Part shown: positions 30,979-41,866 of the stretch, piece by piece
Position numbering within the stretch: position 1 is the first letter of the stretch
How the letters are laid out: each line of letters starts with the position of its first letter
Assembly: GCF_002079055.1 (NCBI RefSeq)
Contig: NC_047495.1
Span: 124,001 to 188,000 of the forward strand
Source of the DNA: Saccharomyces paradoxus
Lineage: Eukaryota > Ascomycota > Saccharomycetes > Saccharomycetales > Saccharomycetaceae
Reading direction: 5' to 3'
Length of the DNA stretch: 64,000 nucleotides
Position numbers and translations under genes: made by a program
The notes under the pieces: generated by a model
Database searches by the model: none
The model's input: only the letters and a program-made list of their open reading frames with translations
Told to the model about the DNA's origin: nothing

Positions 30979-33069
30979 ATGGTAGGCTCGAAGGATATTG
31001 ATTTGTTTAATCTGAGAGAGAACGAGCAAATCGTTTCTCCTTGTCTTATCGTCCACGGGAAATGCAATAAGCCAAATGGTGCGAAAACCGTTCAGGTGCA
31101 GCATCCCCAATTACCTCCGATTACTTACCCCATACATAACCAGTTCTTCAAGGCCACCGTGATACTGACTCCTGGTGAGAACAAGTTGACGTTTGTGACG
31201 GATACCAACACCGCTAGGACAATTGTATGTTACTACACGCCGCTGACGCAGAACCCTCCAGTGCATCTGTGTTTGATCTTGGCCAAGGACTCGCCCCAAC
31301 AGTTTGACTCTCCTCAAGAACAGAAAGACAGAGAGGGTGGGAATGGCCTTGAGCTGGCCATTAAGAAGCTCAGACTTGGGGCCAGACTCATGCAGGCGTA
31401 CACGAACGAACAAATGCTGAGAAACAGTATGGGCAATAGGACATTTCCCTTTGTCGAAGAGTTTACATGGGACACCCTGTTCGAGAAGCCCGCTATGAGG
31501 AATACTATCAAAATACACGTTATTCGTTCTGAAAAGACGGTGAAGGAGATCCAAGACCCTGACATAGCTCAACAGAATTCCAAAGGGAAAAACACCGGCG
31601 CCCTTTTTGGGATAGCCATGGACGCCCTTAAAAGCTACGGCGGACCCTTTACCAATAATGAAAAGCCTGTTCAGGCAGCTTGTATGTTTCTAGATACACA
31701 TTGGGATGGTAAATTGATTAGAGGCCATGCCGCATTGGGTGGAGGTGACGACAGCATTAAACTTGCTATCTTCGGATCGCACGGGCTATATTCATGGCCT
31801 AGTTGCCTCGAGCAATTGGTGCCTTATTTCACTGATGAGACAAGGTCCTCCACGAGCGAGGTGGCTAACGACTGTAACGAGTGTGGCACCTACTGGGAGT
31901 GTTTGACCATCACGTTGGGTGCATTTATGCATGAAATTGGCCACTTGCTGGGCTGTCCTCACCAGGAGAGCGGTGTCATGCTAAGAGGCTATACTACTTT
32001 GAATAGGTCTTTCTTGACTAAAGAGGCGTATTCCGTGAGAACTAATTCTACTGGTGCTAGCCCTCCTATCTTCCCTAAGGAGGAGTGTACCTGGAATCGT
32101 CTCGATACGGTGAGGTTCTTGTACCATCCTTCTTTCACTTTACCACAGGATTATTACGATCCATCATTCATGAGACCTACGAAGTTGGGCGGATACCCAA
32201 ATATAAAACATTCTGTATATCCCTTGGGTAACGGCGGCTGCCGTATCTCATCACCCACAGGAATCTATTTGATTGAAATCATTTGTGATGATTTGGCCAA
32301 GGGTCATATTGAATATTTACCGGTTTCCCTAGGTGGACAGGGGCCTCAGCGGGAAGTTATGGTAACATTGGATGATTTACGTTCCAGGTTACCCAAGAAT
32401 GAAATTGCCAAATTCGGTGATACCTTCAAATTGAAAATTCTTTCCGTCAATGCACCAGAAACTGAGTTCGACAATTTCCCATCTTTGCTGGATGTTCAGC
32501 CGTTAGACATGTCCAAATATGGGTTTTCTAAAAATGTTCAAGGTATTAAATCACCACTCTATGGTCGCAGTGATGGTGGCAATGATGTTGGCATCGTCGC
32601 TTTTGATGTTAGATTAGTCACTGCTGTGAGAATATACCATGGTTATGCATTAGATGGTGTGAGGTTTTATTACAAGGAAGAACAAACACCAATAAAGCAT
32701 GCTCCTGCAGCCAAACCCTCTGTACCACCGAGAAATTATTTCTCAAAAATTACACGTAGTATCAAAAGTCATGCTTCGATAAACGAAGGAAATTTAAAGA
32801 GCGTACTCTTTGGACACGAAACACAAAATTTTACGGATGCTACATTAGAACCGGGTGAAATAATAATTGGGTTTAACCTGAGGTGCGGAGCTTGGGTTGA
32901 TGCTATCCAAATTATAACGAGCCATGGGAGAATGACCGATATGTTTGGTAACAAAAATGGGGGTGGCTTCGCTGAATTGCAACCACCTAATGGCCAATAT
33001 ATCTTGGGTGTGACAGGCAAAGTCGGTCAATGGGTCGATGCCTTTGGAATTATCTACGGAGCTTTGTAG
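30979..33069 (+). CDS. YIL108W, putative zinc metalloprotease with a jacalin-like lectin end
   Basis: The 696-residue protein matches the length of S. cerevisiae YIL108W, annotated as a putative metalloendopeptidase of unknown substrate. An extended zincin motif HEIGHLLGCPH begins at residue 318, giving three zinc ligands and the catalytic Glu. The C-terminal part (about residues 540-696) has the glycine-rich repeats of jacalin-type beta-prism lectins (GIVAFDVRLVTAVRIYHGY, IIGFNLRCGAWVDAIQI, GQWVDAFGIIYG). There is no signal peptide, so it is probably cytosolic. The protein is very well conserved with S. cerevisiae, which argues for a real but undefined function. Confidence 0.93.
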   Translation: MVGSKDIDLFNLRENEQIVSPCLIVHGKCNKPNGAKTVQVQHPQLPPITYPIHNQFFKATVILTPGENKLTFVTDTNTARTIVCYYTPLTQNPPVHLCLILAKDSPQQFDSPQEQKDREGGNGLELAIKKLRLGARLMQAYTNEQMLRNSMGNRTFPFVEEFTWDTLFEKPAMRNTIKIHVIRSEKTVKEIQDPDIAQQNSKGKNTGALFGIAMDALKSYGGPFTNNEKPVQAACMFLDTHWDGKLIRGHAALGGGDDSIKLAIFGSHGLYSWPSCLEQLVPYFTDETRSSTSEVANDCNECGTYWECLTITLGAFMHEIGHLLGCPHQESGVMLRGYTTLNRSFLTKEAYSVRTNSTGASPPIFPKEECTWNRLDTVRFLYHPSFTLPQDYYDPSFMRPTKLGGYPNIKHSVYPLGNGGCRISSPTGIYLIEIICDDLAKGHIEYLPVSLGGQGPQREVMVTLDDLRSRLPKNEIAKFGDTFKLKILSVNAPETEFDNFPSLLDVQPLDMSKYGFSKNVQGIKSPLYGRSDGGNDVGIVAFDVRLVTAVRIYHGYALDGVRFYYKEEQTPIKHAPAAKPSVPPRNYFSKITRSIKSHASINEGNLKSVLFGHETQNFTDATLEPGEIIIGFNLRCGAWVDAIQIITSHGRMTDMFGNKNGGGFAELQPPNGQYILGVTGKVGQWVDAFGIIYGAL

Positions 33070-33406
33070 TAATTAGTTAAATTTTAAAGTTTTCTTTCTT
33101 CTTTTTTTTATTTTAACTTATTCATATCAACATATATCTATTAATTTTTTTTCTATATATACGTAGGTATTTTTCATTTGCATAATTCTTTGGAAAAAAG
33201 GAAACAATTATAGAAAATATAAACAAAAAATCGAAACGCTCCATGATTGCGTAAAACAGAATATCTCGAAGAAGAAAAATAAATTTTTTCGGTTTTATCA
33301 CGCCATTATTTTATTTGACTAATTCATAGAAATTTTCTGCTTTTCTTTTATTGCACTTTATCGTTACGTCTTTTTTCCTTTTTTTCCTTTTTTTCCCTAA
33401 ATTATC
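33070..33406. other. YIL108W-PFK26 convergent intergenic region
   Basis: Two 3' ends meet in a very AT-rich 337 bp with TATATA elements around 33133-33162 and several T-runs, as expected for poly(A) signals on both strands. Confidence 0.55.
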
Positions 33407-35890
33407 CTAAACGTGGCTTTGGCTGCGAGTCATCGTTTTTGCTCTGATATCTTCGTTGTCATTATCATCAGCGTCAGTAGAATAATTCTTTCCGTGTAAT
33501 GAAAAACTTTTATTTTTCAACATTGATAACTTTTCGTCCACTTTGTCTATTTCAAACATTTGCCTTGCTGTAGCTGTTGATTTCTTTACATTAGGCGCGT
33601 TAGAAGCGACATTATTGTTGTTAGCCAATAGAGGGTTCACATTGTTTTGATTTGGAACAACCCTAGGACGATGTATCGAAATTGAGGTTCCACCACCATC
33701 TAAGATGTTATTAGAAGCATTAGTGGTCATAAGTGGTGCAGACAATGGTATTCTAGAATCGCTATTGTCATTCTTGATGTTAATCTTGCTTCCAATAAGG
33801 GTGGTATTATTGCTGCCTGTTTGAGCACTAACACTGTTTTTGGGTTGTTCTGATAATTCACTCTGGGATGAAGAGGCTGAAGTAGGGTTAGATTTTTTTC
33901 TTGACAGGAAGTCACTTGCAAAGCTACTTCTTGCACTTGGTGGAGCTGTTGGTATAACAGAATATCTTCTTTCATTATAAACAAGGCCAACTTCCTTCAC
34001 CCTTGTGGTATTCAAGTCCGTTTGTGGGACCTTAGAAAATGAATCCGACATTTCATCATATTCCCATAATGACCAAGTAATTCCATAAGGCTTTGGTTCT
34101 AGACAATAAACACAATGTAATGGGACATCTAAATTAGCAATAATATCCATACTCAAGTTCATAAAATAACCTAATAAAGCTCTTGCCACCACACGATGTG
34201 TAATTATAAGAACGTTATCCTCGATTCTCTCTAATTCGGTGATCACAGGTCTGAGTCTATTGATAACGTCCATATATGATTCACCGCCAATACCAGGATA
34301 TCTATATCTCAACTTATCTTTTTGTCTTTTTTCGAATTCTTCGGGATAATTGTTTTTAATTTCTGGATAAGTCATACCATCATAATCACCTGCACTTAAC
34401 TCGTCCAACATTTTCATTTGTTTGATAGGATAATCATCTTCGTTGAAATATTGGGCAGTCTCTATCGTCCTAGCACGCATACTGGTCCAAACGAAAAAGT
34501 CATTATAAAGATTGCTATCTGGATTTTCATTGTTCTTTTTTTGCAGCATGAGATTTTGATAAAAGATTTCTCTCTGTCTGGCAATAAATTTGGGTAGACT
34601 TTTGGCAAATCTTAAACCACGAGGGGTTAGATGAGAATTCCCGCCAATACGCCCACTAACATTATCCTCACTTTCGCCACTTCTCGTTATCCAAATTTGT
34701 CTGTCAGCCAAGTTGAAGTTTAACAAGTAATATACCGTTTGCGAAGCTAAAAACCCCTGAATATTATATGCGATGACTTTCTTTCCTACATCTATCATTT
34801 TGATGTATTGCAAATTTTCGTCATCTTCAATAGGTTCATAAGCTTTCAAGTAGTTTGCCAGACGACTTTTAAAATCTCTTAGAGAGCTTTCGGGATCTTT
34901 ACCTTTGTAATCTGGGCCAAATAATTTAAGTCTAATATTTTTCTGCACCAGTGCATGATCTGAACAGACAGATTCTAAAAATAAAACTTTCAAATGAGGG
35001 CTTCTTTTTCTAATTCTAGCCAAAACGTTTTTTCTTCTCTCACGAGAGGTATTTGTAGCATCAAAAATCCCCACGGATCCTGAACCCTCCAATAAATAAT
35101 CTAACAGTTCATCCAGAGTATCCATTGCCCATTTGTCTCTTAGTCTGGTTGAATCGGAATTTTTTGGGTCAAAAAACTTTGAATCCTGATCCTTTAAACC
35201 ATGTTCCTTAGCAAATCTTCTTCTAGTGTTACCAACATTAAACACTTTACAATAGTATAAAGAATAATTTAAAAACCTGGATAATTTATTTGTAATAAAT
35301 GACTTTCCCGTAGCGGGGAGTCCGACCATGACAATAACTAACTTGGATCCGCTATCCTCCTTCGATATAAGACCATCTGGAGAGGTCTTAGATTTCGTTA
35401 AACCAGGAACATCGATAGTGGTAGGTCTTCTTTTATGGTGTCTCGTGGGTGATTTTATGTCTTTCAAATCAATGCGAGTCACCTCATTTGCTCCATCCGA
35501 AGGAGGAATGTAGTCAGTAACATCGTCCATGGGAATGTTAGCATCCTTCAGTTTGGTTTCGTCATTTATATGCAATCGATGTAGCGATTTCAAATTAGTA
35601 GCGCTATTTTCAGGAGAGTCTGAAGGGGTATTTTCTTCAGTGATTCGAGGAGAGTTCCAATTGCTAGATATGGGAGTATCGCTCAAAGGTCTTTTTTGAA
35701 AAAGTGGTAAGTGCTTAGATAGCTCATCGTGTGGACCCTTTTCAGCGTCAATTTTATCATCGGAACCCCGGGATAGAAGATCATAACTGGAGTCCTGACT
35801 AGGTGCCACATGGTGTGGCGATTGTGTAGGAGCAAGATCAGTATCAGGCGGCACAGGAGATGTTTCAGAGAAGTCTACTGGTTTGAACAT
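33407..35890 (-). CDS. PFK26: Pfk26, 6-phosphofructo-2-kinase
   Basis: Pfk26 makes fructose 2,6-bisphosphate, the activator of glycolysis and inhibitor of gluconeogenesis. The 827 residues equal the S. cerevisiae length. A Ser/Thr-rich regulatory N-terminus (1-180) is followed by the kinase domain with the P-loop GLPATGKSF at residues 190-198. A phosphoglycerate-mutase-like domain starts with TRSGES near residue 402. In bifunctional enzymes the catalytic residue of that motif is His (RHGE). Here it is Ser404, as known for Pfk26, so the phosphatase side should be inactive. The C-terminal 200 residues are Asn/Ser-rich. The gene is divergent from MOB1. Confidence 0.97.
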   Translation of the reverse strand: MFKPVDFSETSPVPPDTDLAPTQSPHHVAPSQDSSYDLLSRGSDDKIDAEKGPHDELSKHLPLFQKRPLSDTPISSNWNSPRITEENTPSDSPENSATNLKSLHRLHINDETKLKDANIPMDDVTDYIPPSDGANEVTRIDLKDIKSPTRHHKRRPTTIDVPGLTKSKTSPDGLISKEDSGSKLVIVMVGLPATGKSFITNKLSRFLNYSLYYCKVFNVGNTRRRFAKEHGLKDQDSKFFDPKNSDSTRLRDKWAMDTLDELLDYLLEGSGSVGIFDATNTSRERRKNVLARIRKRSPHLKVLFLESVCSDHALVQKNIRLKLFGPDYKGKDPESSLRDFKSRLANYLKAYEPIEDDENLQYIKMIDVGKKVIAYNIQGFLASQTVYYLLNFNLADRQIWITRSGESEDNVSGRIGGNSHLTPRGLRFAKSLPKFIARQREIFYQNLMLQKKNNENPDSNLYNDFFVWTSMRARTIETAQYFNEDDYPIKQMKMLDELSAGDYDGMTYPEIKNNYPEEFEKRQKDKLRYRYPGIGGESYMDVINRLRPVITELERIEDNVLIITHRVVARALLGYFMNLSMDIIANLDVPLHCVYCLEPKPYGITWSLWEYDEMSDSFSKVPQTDLNTTRVKEVGLVYNERRYSVIPTAPPSARSSFASDFLSRKKSNPTSASSSQSELSEQPKNSVSAQTGSNNTTLIGSKINIKNDNSDSRIPLSAPLMTTNASNNILDGGGTSISIHRPRVVPNQNNVNPLLANNNNVASNAPNVKKSTATARQMFEIDKVDEKLSMLKNKSFSLHGKNYSTDADDNDNEDIRAKTMTRSQSHV

Positions 35891-36546
35891 GAGCCTTTTT
35901 ACTCCTGCCTTTGTTCTTTTGAATAAACTTTTTTTCTACACCTCTTATTATTTTTACTCTTTTAGCTTATGGCACAAAAGTACACAAATAGATACTAGAA
36001 GGCGAAATTTATTTCACTTGATTTACCCGTAACTGAATACTTGAGTATGTCTATATATATATACGTATATCTTTTTATTATCTAAAGAAAATACATGTCA
36101 ACAGTTACCATAAGAAACGATCCATGTACTCCACTATAAATTCAATTTACTATTGTCAGTAAAGGCGCGATTAAAAATAAAATTAGGAAAAGAAATCTCT
36201 CCTCAAAAAATCTGATGCCCCCTAAATTACGTATGTTGTGATAATTCAAATTCAGAAACTGACACGTGATATACACGTGACTGTTGCTGTCAGACGGGTA
36301 ATAATATTCGTATTATATGATAATAATATTTTATTTAAAAGAAGGGTAATACTACTTCCCAAAATGGAAATATCAAAACGTTAGAAAAATTACAGTAATA
36401 GCTGTGATAACATTATTGATCAAAAGAGCCTTAGCGCAGCCCGTTTGAGTTGTATGGATATTTTTTGAATTATATCAGAAAGAACTGAGTCGTTTATTAG
36501 CATCATCAACCGTTTTTTCCCAGCCCTATAAGGATTACAAATTTTC
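35891..36546. promoter_or_regulatory. PFK26-MOB1 divergent promoter region
   Basis: This 656-bp region holds two Reb1-type sites (TTACCCG 36023-36029 and CGGGTAA 36295-36301) and two CACGTG boxes between them (listed separately). No gene seen. Confidence 0.6.
36263..36279. promoter_or_regulatory. Paired CACGTG E-boxes
   Basis: Two CACGTG palindromes, each followed by A, lie at 36263-36268 and 36274-36279, eleven bases apart start to start, or about one helical turn. Cbf1 or Pho4 could bind both on the same face of the DNA. Confidence 0.55.
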
Positions 36547-37570
36547 ATGTCTTTTCTACAGAATTTGTATGTTACCATTTTTGTTTTTACCTCATATATT
36601 GTTCATCTTTTATTAACAAACAGGGTGCAAGTTACCTTTTGAAAGCAGTCATATAAGTCCTGGCCAAACAATAAGATCCACCAGGGGTTTCAAATGGAAT
36701 ACTGCCAATGCCGCTAATAATACAGGCTCTGTATCACCTACCAAGCCAAATCCCCAGAACAATGATATTAACAACAGCAATAATGTCAATACAATTAACA
36801 GTAGGACAGATTTCACAAACACACCAGTAAATGAATATAAGGGAGGCGACCATGGAAGGATGTCTCCCATTCTTACTACGCCAAAGAGGCACGCTCCTCC
36901 GCCTGAACAACTACAAAATGTAACGGATTTCAATTATACTCCATCGCATCAGAAGCCATTCTTACAACCACAAGCAGGTACGACAGTTACAACACATCAA
37001 GACATCAAGCAAATTGTGGAAATGACGTTAGGATCTGAAGGAGTACTCAACCAAGCTGTGAAGTTACCGCGTGGTGAGGACGAGAATGAATGGCTAGCGG
37101 TTCATTGTGTGGATTTTTACAATCAGATTAATATGTTATACGGGTCCATCACAGAATTTTGCTCTCCACAAACATGCCCAAGGATGATAGCGACGAATGA
37201 GTATGAATATCTTTGGGCTTTTCAAAAGGGTCAGCCTCCTGTTTCAGTAAGTGCTCCCAAATATGTGGAATGTTTAATGAGATGGTGTCAAGACCAATTT
37301 GACGACGAATCACTTTTTCCCGCCAAAGTTACAGGTACCTTCCCGGAAGGATTTATCCAACGAGTTATTCAGCCAATTCTAAGGCGATTATTCAGGGTTT
37401 ATGCGCATATCTACTGTCACCATTTCAATGAAATCCTTGAACTGAATTTACAAACTGTACTAAATACAAGTTTTAGACATTTTTGCCTATTTGCTCAAGA
37501 GTTCGAACTACTAAGACCGGCAGATTTTGGTCCGCTGTTAGAATTAGTGATGGAGTTGAGGGATAGGTAG
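36547..37570 (+). CDS. MOB1: Mob1, activator of the Dbf2/Dbf20 kinases (one intron)
   Basis: Mob1 binds and activates Dbf2/Dbf20 in the mitotic exit network and is needed for cytokinesis. The spliced protein is 313 residues (314 in S. cerevisiae). Exon 1 (36547-36566) encodes MSFLQN plus two bases. The intron (36567-36648, 82 bp) starts GTATGT, has branch site TATTAAC at 36611-36617 and ends GCAG. Exon 2 continues HISPGQTIRSTRGFKWN. A disordered Asn/Thr-rich N-terminus leads to the Mob1/phocein domain with its zinc-binding residues (EFCSPQTCPRM and the two His of YAHIYCHHF). A CAG six bases after the branch site is too close to be used. It is convergent with SLM1. Confidence 0.96.
36567..36648 (+). 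other. MOB1 intron
   Basis: This 82-bp spliceosomal intron has donor GTATGT, branch TATTAAC (36611-36617) and acceptor CAG at 36646-36648. Removing it restores the conserved Mob1 start. Confidence 0.93.
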
Positions 37571-37705
37571 TGTTGTATATTTATATACGTCTACTTATAG
37601 GTTGTTTTCTTTCATGCATGGGACACAAAAACAAAAATGCGGAGACATATTAATAAAATTGTGAACGGAAGGAAATAAAAACAATTTAGTGTACCGTATT
37701 TGTAT

Positions 37706-39584
37706 TTATGATTTGAAATCGTTTATTGGCGTTTGAATATAAATATTGGGAACCTGATCCTGCAATTCGGAATCATTAGTATCAGGTAGTGAAGACATGG
37801 ATGTATTCGTATTTGTTTGATTGTCCAATTTTGGTGTTACCGTGGACCCCACATAATTACTATTTATATCATCGTTTTCATCATTTTCCACCACTGTACT
37901 ATCGGCGTTATTCTGCTGATACTTCTTACTGCTGGTATAATTATTAGTTAGCTTGGGTTTCCCATCTGAATTCAAGTTTAATTTTTGTGTAATGAATTTA
38001 TACTTGTCTTGTATATTCGATGTAGATGTTAAGATCTTCAAATTATCAAACCACGACATCATGGATTCATAAGAATCGGCTTTAAAAACCCAATTATGAC
38101 CACGACGAATTATGCCGTTTTGTTTGGCATGTAACACAAATTTAGCATCCGAACCAGTCGAATTTGGCGATGAAGTATTGTTTTTCCGGGAATGTTCTGT
38201 CACAGTACATTCACTTAGTGCTAACGACATCACTGGTACTAAATCTTTTTTCCTGTCCGCAGTCTTGAATTCATGTAAAAAGTTTGGTGTTAGCACGTAA
38301 TATCCTTTTGAATAGGATTTTAAAAATTTTGACCTTCTTTCCAAAAATCCGGATTTAATTTCGTAGGTTAAAGGATCGAATTGATATTTATAAACGATTT
38401 CTTTAAACGTCCTCATTGGTAAATTAGGTAGTAAAAAGTTGGGATCTCTTGAAATGAAATTGTCCCACTCAAATTGTGGATCAACGTTGAAAAATCCGGA
38501 ATCTAACTTAGATATCAATATATCGAAAACCAATTGCGCTTCTTGCCCCAGCAATCTTGCATATATTGTTAAAGAATTTTGAATTTCCATAACTACAATT
38601 TTTTCTAATTCAGCGCCCGAAGTTTCCAAATTATCAAATGCTTCATGCAGAAAGTTTTCCTCTTGAAGTTGCTTTTTAATCTGTCTGTCGAGCGCCAGCT
38701 TGGTTAAAAATGGATCTTGTTTTGGCACTGAATAGCGTGCATCCTTTAAAGACTCCTGAAACTGTTTCATGGCCTGTTTGGTTTGTTGCAACTCTTTGGA
38801 ACAAGAATTTTTGAAATCAGACTGTAGTGATTTTATTTCCTTTATCTTGACTATTAGGTCTCTCCTCAAGTCTTCCAAACGAGGAATAACGTCATTGGTC
38901 AATTCCCTTGATGCCTTAGACGCGCTGGATGCTAAGGATTCGTGATATTGATTCAAAATTGTTGGTAAATCCTGTATCGAACCATTACCCAACGGTAAAA
39001 AAAACTTTTGTACTGATTTATCCTCCTGTGAACTTGGTTGGTATTGATTCTCGATCGAAAAGAATGGGAATTGTACAGCATGTGATAATCTTAGTTGTTG
39101 TCTAACTATTTCATCTTGAATAGAAGCGATTTCTGTTAAGTAAACAATCACTGACTTGATGACATTTCTCCAAGCTGAAAACCTTGCGGCAAGAATATCT
39201 GTTGGCTGCGCAGCTGTGGGAACCAGTATGACTAATGGCGATCTAGGGTCTTGTTGTTGCTGTTGTTGCTGAGCAAGTCTTTGACGCTGTAAAGAAGATC
39301 TAGCTCTCGACAGTATTGAAGTGTTTGTTAAAGAGTTTTTTCCCTGGAGCAATTTACCGTTGTTGTTATTGGGATCTGGGGCAGCAATGGTCACATTAGT
39401 ATTCGAATCGATATTAGGAGATACATTGCTTATTATACCTTGCAGCCCTCCAGAATTCATCGTTAACGTCCTATTGTTTTGAAACGTAGAATTGCTAGTA
39501 GAAGGAACTGGTTGTCCGTTCAAATAGTTCTGCTGATTTATATCTGCAGATGTCAAACTGCCATTTTGAAAGCTTGTATTCTGT

Positions 39585-39616
<32 letters not shown>

Positions 39617-39763
39617 TTGTTGTTGCTGCTGTAAAACAGCAGCATGATCTGCCGAAGTCATACTTCTCGTATGCTGCTGCAAGTTATGCAGGTGCTGAAG
39701 ATTCAGCTGTTGCTGTGACAGCATATCAGAGACCGCAGAGGTCATTGTATTGTTTTTCGACAT
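37706..39763 (-). CDS. SLM1: Slm1, PIP2-binding TORC2 effector
   Basis: Slm1 binds phosphatidylinositol 4,5-bisphosphate at the plasma membrane and, with Slm2, recruits and feeds the TORC2-Ypk1 pathway, sphingolipid control and actin. The 685-residue protein (686 in S. cerevisiae) has a Gln-rich N-terminus with a 17-Gln run, a BAR-like helical domain (about residues 185-430) and a PH domain (about 470-585, GFLERRSKFLKSYSKGYYVL to MMSWFDNLKIL). The C-terminus ends with PNIYIQ, the calcineurin docking motif known for Slm1. It is convergent with MOB1. Confidence 0.96.
39575..39635 (-). repeat. CAG/CAA repeat coding polyglutamine in SLM1
   Basis: Seventeen tandem CAG/CAA codons encode a glutamine run near residues 46-62 of Slm1. 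Mixed codons slow slippage. Confidence 0.85.
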
Positions 39764-40095
39764 TTTTTTTTGTAATGTTGTATTGTTGTGTTGTTAACTG
39801 CTTTTTTCTCTAAAAAGCTTGAAAAAGAGGATGACCAAAAGCAGATATAAAAACACTCTTGTTAGTTTTACCAGTTCAAGGGCTCAGCAGTTGTCCTCGT
39901 CGTTTTATGCCCCTCAACCTGACTCGCTGTCGCTCTTCAGGGCTTGAAAGCCTTCTCCCTTCTTCGATGGAATACGTAATGCCTGAGGGGGAGAGCCGCG
40001 AGAAATGAAGGGTAACACCATTTAGGCCCCTGCAGGAACGTTAATCTATATACTATATCTAATGTAGTAATCTACGTTACACACTAAAAAGATCT
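39764..40095. other. SHQ1-SLM1 intergenic region
   Basis: This holds the SLM1 promoter and the SHQ1 3' flank. A pyrimidine-rich patch lies near 39885-39960. No gene seen. Confidence 0.45.
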
Positions 40096-41619
40096 TCAAT
40101 GTTGGTTTTGCTGTTGTTCTCGGTATTCCGACTCTGCCAAAATTTCCATCTCTCTTAGATTTAGTGTCTCCCACTCTGGTTCGGCAGTTTGTTCGTTGAA
40201 CGAGGCAATACATTCAAATTCGATATCGCGCTTAGAGATTGACTCTTGCTCTTTCCTCATCTCCATGGCAAGGCTTCTTATGACATTCTCACTACCCTGA
40301 GAAATGAACCACGCGATTAGGTCATCCAAGAGAACTTTATCGTAGACGTAGTACACATCATGGAAACGAAATGTTTCATGAATGTCCAATAACGCCCTTA
40401 TGACTAGTCTCTTACCACCACGTAGAATATAATATACAAATGTCCACACTTTCATCACCAGGTCATAGTTTCTATGTAGTGGGTAACTCAGGGCTCTCCT
40501 AGTGCCTGTGATAATTGCAATCTTGATGAGAGAGCTGTCTTTGTTTCCATTGAATATTTCTTTCATGCCGTCTTGCGGCTCGTTCATCTGTTTCAATTGC
40601 TGATCTAGAAATGATATTTGAGGGCATAGTTTTCCCATTGTCCAAGCACTCTCCGTAGTATGAGTGCCTTCGTTTTCGAGCTGTTCAAACATGTAGCTGA
40701 AAAGAACGCTGAGTATGGTGACATAGAGTGGTTTAATGTCTTCTACAAGATAAGACTTTTTGGGTAGATGGTCCTGCATCTGCTTTTGTTCCCTCTCAGT
40801 AAACTCAACTGGCATGACAAGATTTGGGTTCGCACTATCTTTATACCATTGTAGGTATTGCTTCACGATTGAAGGCGTAAACTTGAGTAGTTCTTTGATG
40901 CCGTTGATTTCCAAGTCTTCCTCGTTACCGTATTTGTGTGTCATATATTCGGAAATATAATATTCAGGATCGAACTTTAAATTTTCTTTCCTTAACCTTT
41001 CAATAACTCTATTGTTAGCCTCTGTGTGTTCAGGATCGTCTAGTTCATTGATATCATTCCCGTTGCTCACCGACACAGATATGAATGTGTCATATAAGTT
41101 ATCAAACCCATATTTTGTTTTAAGTATTCCATTATTTATGATGGAATCCATTTTTTGCTCTATCTCCCAATTAAAACCTTCCCCCATTTGACCAATAGTC
41201 TTCACATCTTCCTTAAAGCTATTCGACGCGCCATCGACCTCGACCTCTTGAATAAGGGGTTTCTGGGCTTTTTTGGCATCAATATTTTCTGTTAATGCAT
41301 CAGCACCTGCAAGATCGCCTTGCCTGGCCAACAACTTCGTCGGTAAATCCAAATCTTCGAAATACTCATTTTTATTCAATTTACCTATTTTTACGTTGAT
41401 GCATTCATCTTTGGAATCGTATTGCGCCGTGGACCTCTCATCATCAACTAGTTCGTGAGGGAATCTCAGTCTTAAATAGTACGGGGATAGGTGAAATATG
41501 ATCATATTTTCTTGGATGACTATCTCTAAACCCATCGCATTGAACCTAATATTACTTATGAATATTTTGAGAAATATATATTCCTCATCTTGTGTTATAT
41601 TGAATCTTGGTGTAATCAT
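40096..41619 (-). CDS. SHQ1: Shq1, H/ACA snoRNP assembly chaperone
   Basis: Shq1 holds the pseudouridine synthase Cbf5 as an RNA mimic before it joins H/ACA snoRNPs. The 507-residue length equals S. cerevisiae. The N-terminal CS (Hsp20-like) domain (residues 1-90, [18 protein letters not shown] to LRLRFPHEL) is followed by a charged linker and the all-helical Shq1-specific domain (about 170-460). The latter includes [18 protein letters not shown] and [17 protein letters not shown]. It ends in an acidic, Gln-rich tail. It shares a 247-bp promoter region with DPH1. Confidence 0.96.
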   Translation of the reverse strand: MITPRFNITQDEEYIFLKIFISNIRFNAMGLEIVIQENMIIFHLSPYYLRLRFPHELVDDERSTAQYDSKDECINVKIGKLNKNEYFEDLDLPTKLLARQGDLAGADALTENIDAKKAQKPLIQEVEVDGASNSFKEDVKTIGQMGEGFNWEIEQKMDSIINNGILKTKYGFDNLYDTFISVSVSNGNDINELDDPEHTEANNRVIERLRKENLKFDPEYYISEYMTHKYGNEEDLEINGIKELLKFTPSIVKQYLQWYKDSANPNLVMPVEFTEREQKQMQDHLPKKSYLVEDIKPLYVTILSVLFSYMFEQLENEGTHTTESAWTMGKLCPQISFLDQQLKQMNEPQDGMKEIFNGNKDSSLIKIAIITGTRRALSYPLHRNYDLVMKVWTFVYYILRGGKRLVIRALLDIHETFRFHDVYYVYDKVLLDDLIAWFISQGSENVIRSLAMEMRKEQESISKRDIEFECIASFNEQTAEPEWETLNLREMEILAESEYREQQQNQH

Positions 41620-41866
41620 TATTTTTTTAAGCTGATGCTGGACTAGAGTGGGTATTTCCCTCTAGTGAAACTTTATGCTACCGTGAGAACTTAACATTAA
41701 ATATCTAATATACAAATTTTTTCAGTCAAATTTTGCGATGCGATGACCATGAAAAAAAAAAAAAATCTAGTGTATTTAACTATCATATGAAATAAGTGAA
41801 GTGGCATTAAGCATCTACTAAAAACTGTAAGAATAATTAGAATAGCTTGAAATATTACTTTTTTTA

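Noticed and set aside
34480-35400. Phosphatase activity of Pfk26
   Set aside because: The fold is present, but the catalytic His is replaced by Ser404, a known feature of Pfk26 rather than a new loss.
36612-36623. Nearer CAG acceptor in the MOB1 intron
   Set aside because: It lies six bases after the branch site, too close for splicing, and would shift the frame away from the conserved sequence.
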